DNA of 64,000 nt from Salvator merianae (lineage: Eukaryota; Chordata; Lepidosauria; Squamata; Teiidae), in assembly GCA_003586115.2 (NCBI GenBank), contig QVOM02000053.1, positions 5,499,316 through 5,563,315 on the forward strand. Reading direction: 5' to 3'. The notes beneath the pieces are model-generated. The model was not told where the DNA came from. It ran no database searches and worked only from the letters and a program-made list of their open reading frames with translations. Made by a program: the position numbers and the translations under genes. Shown one piece after another: positions 49,610-60,175 of this stretch (positions within the stretch are counted from its first letter, which is position 1; the number at the start of each line of letters is the position of its first letter).

Positions 49610-49775
49610 CAGTATGTAGCATTTGCACCTTCTTTATAGGCTGCAGTATGGTGCAGGCTGCAGTGTGGTGCAGTGTAGCTGCTGCTGTGTAGTTGCGTGC
49701 TGTTGTCATGGAGGAATGCCAACATTTGCACGGTGCATAGTGGAAGCCTGTTTCTGGGTTGCCATTTGGTTTTTT
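49610..49775. mobile_element. Dispersed repeat, second copy of the 22.8-kb family
   Basis: AGCATTTGCACC at the start and GGAAGCCTGTTTCTGGGTTG at the end match the same blocks at 22795-22960, with diverged CTGCAGTGTGGTGCAG repeats between. Non-coding. Confidence 0.4.
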
Positions 49776-50449
49776 TGATTGCAAGCCTAAGATGAGGCAT
49801 TGAAATATGAAATATTGTAAGCTCTACTCTAAGCCTTTTAGAAGCGTAAGAGTTACTATGCTATTACTATAATATCCTATTACTATTACCACCATTACCA
49901 CCATCACCACTACTTCTACTAATAATAATAACAGGATTAACTTTTTAAAGCATAGATGCAAAGTAGCAATATTTTTATTCAAAATTTAATACTTTGCTAG
50001 TATTTGTTAAGAAGGGACCAAAATCGATTGCTTAATGATTACCTACTGTCATGAATAGTAACCAAACTGCTACTACAATTTCCTGATTGTAATTTTGTCT
50101 AACCTTATGGGATTGGAGCGAGGAAGTAATTTAAGGTTTTAATCTTGATATTTTTCTACCTTGGGGCCCTGTGTTTCCATAATGCCTCAATAAATGAAAA
50201 TAATTACTGAGTTTCCAAAGAAAAAAACTTGTATCTCAATCTGTTTGGCTTTTAATGGGTATAACCCTACACGCTGGGATTTAGAACATAAAAGTATGAC
50301 TGGGTGAAAAATAAAATATGTAGAGTATTATAATGTATATATTATTATAGAGATATGTTATCTAGATCTATTAGTTAAGGAGATTGGGGTCTATGTGAAG
50401 TCAGTGGGAGAAGTCACTAAAGGTTTCATCAGTACTTACAACTGAATCA

Positions 50450-50790
50450 GGTTACACAGTCCAGATCCTGAACCACTGTAGGAAGGCTGTGTTGGGATGG
50501 ATGCTGTTCAAAAGTCTGAGACTGAAACTAGACAAGATGAAGTTCCTGTGCATTCTTATATTAAGGAAATTAAGGGCCAGTTTTTCCTCTATGGAGTCAC
50601 AGTCTCTTGGAATTTGGATCCACTTCTTTCATGTGAAGTCTAGATGACAACAGTGGCCAGTAGCACTTATTCCCACATAAGGATGGCCAGACAACTAAAG
50701 CACTTTGTTACCGATGTTATTTTTACACACATGTACAATGGGGAGCATACACGCATCTAAAGGAACATTAAGATTTTGGACTGCAAGATT
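50450..50790 (+). mobile_element. L2/CR1-clade LINE fragment, reverse transcriptase 3' part
   Basis: Plus-strand frame gives LNHCRKAVLGWM, then a K..RLKLDKMKFLC segment and a LGIWI block. This matches the CL.AVL.WM..N.LKLN.DK.E.L and LG(V/I) motifs downstream of the L2 reverse transcriptase active site. It continues with 'AYSHIRMARQLKHF', another L2 block. Broken by stops. Confidence 0.6.
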
Positions 50791-53559
50791 ATACAGGCAC
50801 AGAGACCATAAAACCCTATAAATTTGTGCCTGATAAGCCATGTTTTGAATCACAGTTAAAAAAAAAAGTCCACTTTGAATTTGTTGCTTCAGACTCCTTA
50901 TTCAAAGGAAAAGCAAGATCACAAACAAGAATTGTCACAAACAAGAATTGCTCTAGGCAGCCAGCAAAAGCATGCAAGGTTATTTTTAGAAAAGCCTTTT
51001 GTCTAGCAGACAAACCTAGCCAGGCAAAACCTGATACCATATTGATTAAATTTAGACAGCTACTATTAATGTGAATGCAAAGACGAACTTGGTTTTAAAC
51101 CTCGGGGTAAATTGTCAATATTTGCATTGTTTTTGCTATTTTTGCCATTTTGCTCTGGCTCACCCTGTTCCTCCATCTGCATACCTGATAAGCAAAGTCT
51201 ACATGACCTCTGCCCAGGAGTACGTTATCTACTTTTGCATTGTATCTCTAAACAATCAGTTTGTCTATTGTTAAATTCTACCTCAACCAATAACTTTTTT
51301 GCTTCCTGTCCTCCACAATGCAAAAAAAAAGGGGGGTATACAAAGCTCCAATTTTGTCTATTTCTCTAGGTCCCAAATATTTGAAGGGACACCTCCTGCC
51401 GTACAGATCTGTATGACATCTATGGTCTTTGCCAGAGGGTGTCTTTGCTACTTCATCATTTTAGGTTCTCCTCGGCGTGGAACCCAGGAAGAAAGGTTTA
51501 CATGCGGTGAGCCCCAAACTGTGAACAACCTTCCTGCAAAACATTGCCAGATACTGATAATGAGCAGTTTTCACCAAATTGCCAAGTTTAATGCATATTT
51601 TAACCTTCTATTTCATCCTTTTCTTGTTATTCCTTTTTGCAAGGTGCCCTGAGACTGTGGTATTGAACAGGGTATAAATAAAATGAAATAATAAATATTG
51701 TATTTTAGACAAAAGTGGCTGTTACTTATTTTCAGGACAAAATCTAATTTGAACAAAACCAATTATGATACTAGTACAGAAATGCAAGGTACTTTATATG
51801 ATTCTATTGTTTTAGCTTTATCAGAACCAAGCTAATCTTTACAATAAACTTCTTGGGGTCTAAATTTAGTTCACTAAAATTAGCATAACATGGCAATGAA
51901 GAAAATAGGGTTGAAAGTAAAATCCTTCATGCTAATACATTTGGACATTAAATCACTCACAAAGATAGAACAAGGCAGCATACTGCCATGTTTTCTAAGC
52001 ATTATGTTGACTTCATTGCAATGAGAAGGATTTAGGAAACAAAATATTTGAAGATTCCCTCATTTTGGAAATGGCTGTCCAGCTTTTTGATATGACAGAA
52101 AATTGTTTTATATTCTTCTTTTTCTTGACTTTTTTTTTAAATTAACAACTCTGATTTATAAATACATTTTGTATAACTTTTTAGTTTGCAAAGATACCAA
52201 CACATGTGTATGGACATGAATGAACACACTTGCAAAATAAAAACATAATGGAGAAGAAGCTGTCTCAATTTGACTCATGAAACTGAATTAGTTTATTCAA
52301 ACTTGCAAAATAGATTTTTCTTTTCAGAACTCAATCATGAGTCCGTTGTATCATAATGATGTTACTGGGTGGATAGCAACAGATACATACACACACATTT
52401 TTTTTTTGTTCCTGAATTCTTTCACGCCACTTTTTCTCCTTGGTGGCAACTAAAGGAAAGACATGTGAGCTTCCTTGCTTCTTTTGGCTTCTGCATTTAG
52501 TTTTTCGCATTCCACTGCAGTTGTGTACCAGTTCTTTCCAGTTCTCCCTTCCACTACTACCACTCTAGTAACACCTGAGTAAGGGACTGATGGAGTGATG
52601 AGTAAAAATGCTGTAGAATTTTGGAATGCAGGGAAGCATTTGGAATACATGGGAAACATTGACTTTTCTGGATAGCTAAAGCTGAGATCAATTTTCACTC
52701 CATATTTTATGTGCTATGTATCATCAAACATTTACAATGGTTGTAGTTACCATTGAGCAAGCTTGGATTTCTTCCAGGAATTGAGGAGGCAAAAGTTCAC
52801 CGCTTTGGTGGATTTAGCTGGCTGTGGAGCTTGATATGCATTTTTGCATTTTATGACCCTTTCCACACACCCAATTTACACGGTTTAGGAAACGGTCCAG
52901 GGGCCTCCCTTCCACATGGTGGTAAGAGATGAGGGAAGCCCCTCCCACTCCTAGTATGCTGTGTCTTCCCAGGAGAGAGCATAGACCAGGCTAGGACACC
53001 TAAAATGGTCTAGCAGTTTGGTTTATAGGTAGACCTCATAGTCAAGGTCTACCAGGGTATAGAAGTGGTATACTGAACCATGGGGGCAAGTGAATGGCAT
53101 GTCTCCAAGGTCTGATATATTATGAGAAACTCACTTCAGTGGCACAACAAGATGCATCATCAAAATATGTCCCCTGGAAGTTCTCAAGGGCAGGAACCTC
53201 CATTCCTGGCATTTGGAGGCACCTCACAATGGCTCTGAGGTTGGTGTGAGCTTCGGAGCCCGTGTGGGGTCAGGTACAGAGCAGTATTAGAAGCAACCCA
53301 TCCTGAATTGGGGCAGGTTGTGCATCCTGGTAAGAGGTGGCCTACCCTGTCTCAGGATAGCACCAGGTAAGTGCATAAATGAGGTATGGTTGTTTTTTTT
53401 TTTTGTTTTTTTTTTGGTCTCAATCTGCATGCTATATGCCTCCCCCTTTCTTTGCAATAGGTACATTCCATCCTACTTACACTTATGTACCAGCTGTGGA
53501 ATTTTATTTGATTGATTGATTTGAACATTCCCAGACCATGCTTCCATTCTTTCTGGAAC

Positions 53560-54050
53560 TCCATCCAGAATTGGATGTCACTTAATTTCATGGTCTCTTG
53601 ACCTGGTTATACATAGTGCATCCAGTTTGTCTGGATTCAGTTTCAATTTATTGGTCCGCATCAAGCCCATTACTGCTTTCAGGCAGCAATAAAATACCTG
53701 AACCACCTTCCCTGACTGAGCAGGACTGGAGAGATACGATTGTGTGTCATCAGTATACTGATAACATTTCACTCCTAAACTCCTAGGAACCACTCCTAGT
53801 GGCTTTGCATAGATATTAAAGAATGTTAGGGACAGAACTGACCCTGAGGAACTTCACATGAGAGTTCCCAAGGCGTTGAACACAAGTCCCCCATTGCTGC
53901 TTTCTGAAACCTACCTCAGAAATAGGAAGTGAAAAACTGTAAACAGTGCCTTCAAGTTCCAGTCCCCGAAATCACTCCAGCAGGATACCATGGTCGATGG
54001 TATCGAAGGCTGCTGAGAGATCAAAGAGAACCAACAGGGTTGTGTTACAA
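53560..54050 (-). mobile_element. L2/CR1-clade LINE fragment, reverse transcriptase palm
   Basis: The minus strand encodes FDLSAAFDTIDHGILLE (motif A with its catalytic Asp) near 54020-53975. After broken sequence it encodes GVKCYQYTDDTQSYLSSPAQ near 53770-53715, where the YADD-type motif C reads YTDD, then NKLKLNPDKLDALC. Both catalytic aspartate blocks are visible but are separated by frame damage. The fragment shares an exact 27-bp block (53627-53653) with the copy at 19840-20290. Confidence 0.8.
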
Positions 54051-54168
54051 ACTTGAAGGCATCATACCTACAGCCCTTTGCCAGCTGTAATTTGCATAAC
54101 TCATTTGTTTGCTTGGTGAAACTACAGAACAGGCAAAAGGGAGTGAGGAAGTGGGGGGGGGGAATTTA

Positions 54169-55724
54169 CAGCACCATGGAAAAGTATTTGCCCTTTCCTG
54201 ATTTCTTCTATTTTTGTATAATTATCACACTTAATTGTTTCAGATCTTCAAACTTCCATAGGAGGCAATGATGACCTGAGTAAACATACAAATAAAAAAC
54301 ACCTTTCAAGTGATCATTCCATTTACTGAAGGAAAAAAGTTATCCAATATCTGTATCATTCATATGAAAAAGTAATTGTCTCCTTACTCCGTCAACAAAT
54401 GAATTAAATTCAATTAATATTTGGATTCAATCAAACTAGACAGATCCAGGCTTGATTACTGCCAGCCCTGTGGAATCCAATATCACTTAAATAGAGCATT
54501 TGCAGCAATGTAGACAAAGCTAAAAGGTTTCAACAAGCAACACACAAGGTCATAATCAAAAGAAATTGCGGCTGACATGAGAAATAAACTTATTGAAATA
54601 TATCAGTCTGGAAACAGTTACAAAACCATTTATATGGTTATGGGAGCCCAGTGAACCACAGTGGAAGTCATTATCTTCAAATGAATAAGCTTGGAACAGT
54701 GGTGACTCTTCCCAGAAATGATTGATGGTTCATCCAGGAGATCACAAGGAACTTTAGACCTTGCTCACCTCAAATAAGTCAGTGTTCATGATTCTACCAT
54801 TCAAAAGAGACAGGGCAGAAATGATATCCATGGGAGAGTTCCAAGGTGAAAACCACTGCTAAACAAGAAGAACATAAAGACTCATCTCACATTTGAAAAA
54901 CAACAACACCTTGTTGATCCCCAAGCCTTTTTGGGATAATGTTCTGTGGACTAATGAACTGAAGGTGGAACTTCTTCCAAGACATGTGTCCTGTTGCATC
55001 TGCTGGAAAGCTAATACAGTGTTCCACAATAAGAATATCATGCCACCAGTCAAATATGGTGGTGGTAATGTGATGGTGTAAGGATGCTTTGCTGTTTTTA
55101 GACTTGGGCGACTTGCCACAAGTGATGGAACCATGATTTTTGTTCTTTACCAGGGAATCCTGAAGGAGAATATCTGATCATCAGTCTGTGATCTGAAGCT
55201 CAAACACAATTGGATTGTATAGCAAGACAATGATCCAAAGCATCAGCGCAAATCCACTGCTGAATGATCCCAAAGAAACAAAATTAAGGTTTTGGAGAGA
55301 CCTAGTAAAAGTCCTAACTTGAACCTCATTGCAATGCTGTGGCAGGACCTTAAATGGACACTTCAAGCTCAAAAACTCTCCAATGTGGCTGAATTGAAGC
55401 AATTCTGCATAGAAGAGTGAGACAAAATTCTTCCACAGCAATGTGGAATACTGCTCTCTAGTTCTCAGAAGTGCTTGGTTGAAGTAGTTGCTGCTAAAGG
55501 TGGCACAACTGGGTATTAAGTTTAGGGAAGCATAGGCAATATAGGTGTTAATAATGTTTTTCTCTCAATAGATATGTTCAGCTTTGTGATATGATCACAG
55601 AAAGTTTTGCTTTGTGTTTATTAGGTTTTCTTTCTCTCCCTTTAAATCGTGTTTGAAGATCTGAAACAATCATAAGTAAAAACAAAGGAAATCAGGACAG
55701 GGGTACATTATTTTCATGGTACAG
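54169..55724 (+). mobile_element. Tc1-type DNA transposon with both ends and TA duplications
   Basis: The left end CAGCACCATGGAAAAG...CCTTTCCTGATTTC and the right end (complement CTGTACCATGAAAA...CCTGTCCTGATTTC) form terminal inverted repeats of about 35 bp. TA dinucleotides lie immediately outside (54167-54168 and 55725-55726), as expected for Tc1/mariner target sites. The 1556-bp length suits a full element. The transposase inside is broken (see the separate entry). It sits about 120 bp from the L2 fragment at 53560-54050. Confidence 0.9.
54535..55520 (+). pseudogene. Tc1-type transposase pseudogene
   Basis: Nucleotide similarity to Tc1-family transposase runs the full length. It starts with the N-terminal DNA-binding helices near 54580 (KLIEIYQSGNSYKTI-like). 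The DDE domain is marked by DNVLWTNELKVELL, QDNDPKH and SPNLNLIAMLW. Of the DD34E triad, the first Asp is Asn (AAT at 54953-54955), the second Asp remains (GAC at 55226-55228) and the Glu is Ala (GCA at 55331-55333). A TAG stop directly precedes the second motif, and the frame shifts several times. The enzyme would cut and join the transposon ends in living copies; this one cannot. Confidence 0.88.
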
Positions 55725-57359
55725 TATGCAGTGTGTGCAAGCACACACAAGCATAAGCATATGCACGTATGTGTGTACATGTTTGCATGAGGCAGTTTCA
55801 GTGTCCACTAACAGGATTTCAGCGAGTGTTATCTCCTGAAAACTGGTAAGTTCTGTCTGATGCTTTGAGAAAGGGATGACATTGGAAAATTCAATGTGTC
55901 TGAAGGTTTATTGGAGGCCATCCAACCCAACCTTTTCCTCAGAATAGAATCAATCATGTATTCAAAACATAAAGAGAGAAAGTGTTCTGTGTGCATTTCT
56001 GAAATACAAATAACAGGAGTGTATAAAACATAAATTAAAACCAACCAACCAAAGTATAAATCAAACAATATATTCTGAAAGCCACCATCAGATAAAGTAG
56101 CTAAAAGCAGCAGAGCACCAACTTCTAAACCCTTATATTAAAAATATAATAATAAATCTGGGAAAATGCAAATTAAACAAAACCAATGTTGACACCATTC
56201 TAAGGGGGAGAGCATTCCACAGTTAGAGGAAAACATATAATGGAAAAACCAATAAGAATGTTCCCCTTTATCTAGAGAAGAAAAACTAAAAACAAAACAT
56301 AATAATAAAAACCTACTTTCCTAAAATTTCGCATTTTATTAAACCCTTCGCTAACTAACCTTCTGCCCTGTGGTGGCATAAAAATGCAATGAAACCGACA
56401 GAAAACAAATATACTCTCACACGTGCTAAACATGACATGGTCAGTAAAAGGAGCCTTGCACTACTTTATTAACAGACAATAATTCACATTTACATCTTCA
56501 TAACAGCTGGATGGAGGTGTTCTACTTCCTTAATCCAGAGATTGTCACAGTTAGGCCTTTTCTACATTCACCTTGCTTGGAGTGGTTTAACTATTTCACT
56601 CCAGCCTGTTCTGGACCAAGCACAGCAGGTAGCATCCACGTCACAAGGGCATTCCATCCCAAAGCCACAGCAGTGGCAATGGGTAGGTTCCATAGCTGTT
56701 CCAGTCTCCCAGTCCAAGGCACCACCCACCCCTGCCATCAATCTGTCCAGGCCCCATCATTCACATATCATATCTGGTGCACAAGGGCAGGTCTGAACAG
56801 AAAGTTATTTGAAGGTAGTATGCCTAACACCATATTGGGGTTTCAGAAATGCTCTTTGAAATTTGCATAAGCTTTGAACTTGGGGCTATGGCATTTTCCT
56901 TGTCCCAGACCAGGTGTATAATCACTGATACCTGGACTGGAACAGATGGTGTTAGTACAGTTGTAGACATCTTTAAACATGTCTGCAACTAATCCAGAAT
57001 AGGGACCTCTTGGGACAGTTCTGGGCAGGGACAGCACTTGTCCCATGCAGATGCGGCAAACTAGATCTGGACTACTGACCGACTGCAGAAAAGACATTAG
57101 AGTGGGAAATATTATTGCTGCAAACACTAAAGATTCTTGATGAGCTAGGTTAATAAAGGTTGTGACCTTTTAACCACAATTTTCTCCTGAGTCTTTATTC
57201 CAGGGCATAAGGGCAATAACCATTTCTTTTTAATGTTTCCTACAGCCGAGTTATAAATTATGGTTTCTGAATGCTGTGCTATTAAACTTTCACTAGAGAA
57301 CAGGAATGCATGACAAAATAGTCAAAGATCAAAATAAGCACTAATGGACCATCACTTAC

Positions 57360-57496
57360 TGTCTTCCATTGCTACAATGGTTATGTTGTGCCACGTGCTG
57401 GTTTCTCTGTCCAGCGGCGTTGCCAATGTTATTCTTCCATCTTGTGTATTAATGTTGAACTGTCTCTCAAGGTCAGTATTCCGATCAATGGAAAAC
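57360..57496 (-). CDS. CDH8: CDH8 exon encoding part of EC4
   Basis: 137 nt, the size usual for this exon in type II cadherins, phase 2 in and 1 out. Acceptor CATTTTGTAG at 57497; strong donor A|GTAAGTG at 57359. It reads (R/K)FSIDRNTDLERQFNINTQDG then RITLATPLDRETSTWHNITI and VAMED. RITLATPLDRE is the conserved cadherin strand and LDRE calcium-binding motif of EC4, and HNIT holds a potential N-glycosylation site. It is the most 5' CDH8 exon in the window. If the protein has about 799 residues, as in mammals, the exon starts near residue 427. The next upstream exon is not found before base 64000. Confidence 0.95.
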
Positions 57497-59016
57497 CTAC
57501 AAAATGGACATTCTTTAAATTTTCTTAAATGCATCTGTATAGCCTGAAATCACTGTAAGACAATCTAGGCAATCCATCTCAAACAATCACTTTATTGCCC
57601 CAGTAGATTTGAGGCGGTCAATTGTGTTATAATTTATAAGACCAAAAAAAAAAAAAAAAAGTAGACCAGAGATCAGAAAGCAGAATGATAGTCCGAGGAG
57701 TAATTAGCTGCGTGCTCTCAGCATGAAGGTTAGAAGCTGCCATCAAGATCAGTAGGTAGCATCTTTTAAAAGCTACTGCGAATCAAGAATTAATTAGGTG
57801 ATCCATCACATTTATTGGACAGTTCATGTTGTATTTCATAGCAGCAGCTGATAACTCTGTCGATACATTAAGCGGGGTTATTTTGCTATTCTCATTGTTA
57901 CTGCTGTTATTTTTACACAATGCAACAAATGTTCTCATCCCAACAAACACCACTTTTGATTAATTAAGTATAGACTAGAACCGCTTATGTCTTTATTCAA
58001 TTATGCAGACAATAGCAGTTTAGCAAATAATGCTTTACTGGTAAAATGTTTCCAAAAAAGCAGAGAGATTGACTGCTTTATGGATTGACATCATTGGTCT
58101 CTAAAGAAAACAACTTTGATCTGACAGCTAAGTAGAGCTTGCAAATGAGAATGTGCAGGTACATTATGCAGCTTTAGCACAGAAGCCAACTTGACTAACA
58201 AGAAGGAGCTGCAATAAATTGCTTCAGCAGTATATTAAACAAAATGGTGATTTAGAACTCTCTGCAAGATCTCCAGGAAGGCTTTTATGTTGGTCCATTT
58301 TCATATAGTTGTTTTATTAATGCATTACTTGTAAAGGGAAGCCAAACTGGAAAATTAAGCCTTTCAATTTCTGGTGGGTCACGCACAAAGGGAGATAGGA
58401 ACATACTGATATGGTACAACAGTCACAGCTTTGAGGGGATTCCACTAAATCTTAATGGTGAATCTATATAAGAGACGGTAATGATTCATGTTGCGAGGTA
58501 TGTCATCTTACAAGATCATGCCACAGCTGTTTTGCATTCTGCTTCAGCGAGCAGCAATAAATAAGTAGGAAGTGTCAAACTGGGTTAGATATCTTATACC
58601 ATCCTAACAACAGGGAATGCGATTGGGATGCTTAAACAATTTGATCTTTGTAAATTATAGTATGAACTAAACCTATTCGCATTCACAGATAAAAATGTAT
58701 TGGAACGTATCTATCTGTTGTCACAGTTCCTGAATGCTACAACACATTTCCCTCATCAAAATGGAGAGATACATGAATAAATACAAAAATTACATTTAAA
58801 TATAGCTTGAGAGAAAAGATTTGTTTTCTTTTTAATTCATTTAGACATAAAAAATATTCTTTACATGTATTTTAAAATGTAATTTTTCAGACACTGCAAA
58901 CATTTTTTTTAAAAAACCCAACAAACTAGAATGAACAAAAGGTGGATTTATGGGCAAAATGACTCATCCTGGAAGTAAGATGAATAATCAGTTTTTAGAC
59001 TTTGTGGGAACGCAAT

Positions 59017-59052
59017 GCTATAAAAACTAGAGATCTGTGTGGGTTTCTATAC
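59017..59052. repeat. 36-bp exact direct repeat, copy 1
   Basis: Starts GCTATAAAAACTAGAGATCT and ends GGGTTTCTATAC; identical over 36 bp to 60140-60175. The two copies are offset by 1123 bp and are not part of a simple-sequence tract. Confidence 0.95.
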
Positions 59053-59781
59053 CACTTCTTGGATCCTCCTTGGCTCAGGGCACGTGCCCCCCCCCCGAGC
59101 CAGCTGTGGCAGTGACTGGCAACATTAAAAGTATGAGGCAAGAGATTGATTAGCAGGTTGGCTTTAATATTTGCAACCCACAACGAACTGTAAATTTGAT
59201 TTGTTACTGACTGTGACTCTGTTACAATCAATGTTCCTCGTGGCCTCCTCTATACTAAGCCCAGATTCTAAACGGCCCTTTAAAAATGCTGAACAGTGCT
59301 AAATTCAATAACTCTATTATCTCCGGGGCTGTTGTTAATATTTCCTGCTAATGAGAAGTCAAAAATTGGCTTGGCTTTTACAGCCTCTGCCTCATGCTAT
59401 TGGCTCATGTTACACTGATGATCTTCTTCACATGCATTGTTACAAAACCAATTTCTTCTGCCCTGTACTTATTCCTTTTTTTCATTTTCCGCTACCAACT
59501 TATTTAAAGTTCCAGGGTATTCCTTCTTTTTACGTATATGAAAGTAAGGCCTTTGTATGTTAGAAACTTCATGCAACTGGTGTTTGAATACAGTATTCAA
59601 CTCTAGTTTGAAAGTTCCTCATAGCTGTTTACAAATCTATCCTTTGTGGATTCATTTAGTCCCCTTAAAGACCATGAAAGTCAGTGGTTAGTCCTATATT
59701 TCAGCCAAACTAACCTCAAATATTGGTTAGAATTCACCAACACATCACACTGGGTGTATTAATCTTAACTGTTCTCTGTAT

Positions 59782-59794
59782 TAAAAACAAAACA

Positions 59795-59825
<31 letters not shown>

Positions 59826-59826
59826 C
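59782..59826. repeat. (AAAAC)n microsatellite
   Basis: About eight AAAAC units with one longer A run, directly abutting a CR1-like fragment. Confidence 0.95.
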
Positions 59827-59990
59827 GGAATCCTAGAATTGGAACAGACCTCCAAAATCTTTAAGTTCAACCCCCTGTTTAGTGCAGGATTCACTAGATG
59901 ATCCTGGATTGGTGACTATTCAGATTAAATGACCATCTGTTTCTCCTTCCTTGAAGTTTCATTCTGTTGGTTCTAGCCCTGCCCTCTGAG
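59827..59990 (-). mobile_element. CR1-type LINE 3' end fragment
   Basis: Plus strand reads GGAATCCTAGAATTGGAACA, then GACCTCCAAAATC..., CAACCCCCTG and GTGCAGGATTCACTAG. This is the complement of a squamate CR1-like 3' region. It shares GGATTCACTAGA with the copy at 43588-43690. Confidence 0.65.
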
Positions 59991-60139
59991 GCAAGTTAGG
60001 ATAGTTCAGGCAACACTACAGTGCAAATTTGAATTGAATTTTTTTTTTTCATTTTATTAAAAAAAATCATTTATATTCTTTTTATTTAGCTAAATAAATA
60101 CATGCCTTCCTTGATAAAATACTATTTATAGTCTCTGCA

Positions 60140-60175
60140 GCTATAAAAACTAGAGATCTGTGTGGGTTTCTATAC
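60140..60175. repeat. 36-bp exact direct repeat, copy 2
   Basis: Identical to 59017-59052. The flanking sequences are unrelated on both sides. Confidence 0.95.

Larger units (their letters stand above)
36477..57359 (-). other. CDH8: CDH8 intron (20,883 bp)
   Basis: Bounded by donor A|GTAAGT at 57359 and acceptor CTTTTCTTAG at 36477. It contains many element relics, listed separately. The stretches 37.5-38.7, 39.9-41.1, 42.0-43.5, 44.5-46.0, 48.2-49.5, 51.7-53.4 and 55.8-57.3 kb have no supported gene or full element, apart from scattered diverged repeats. Confidence 0.85.
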
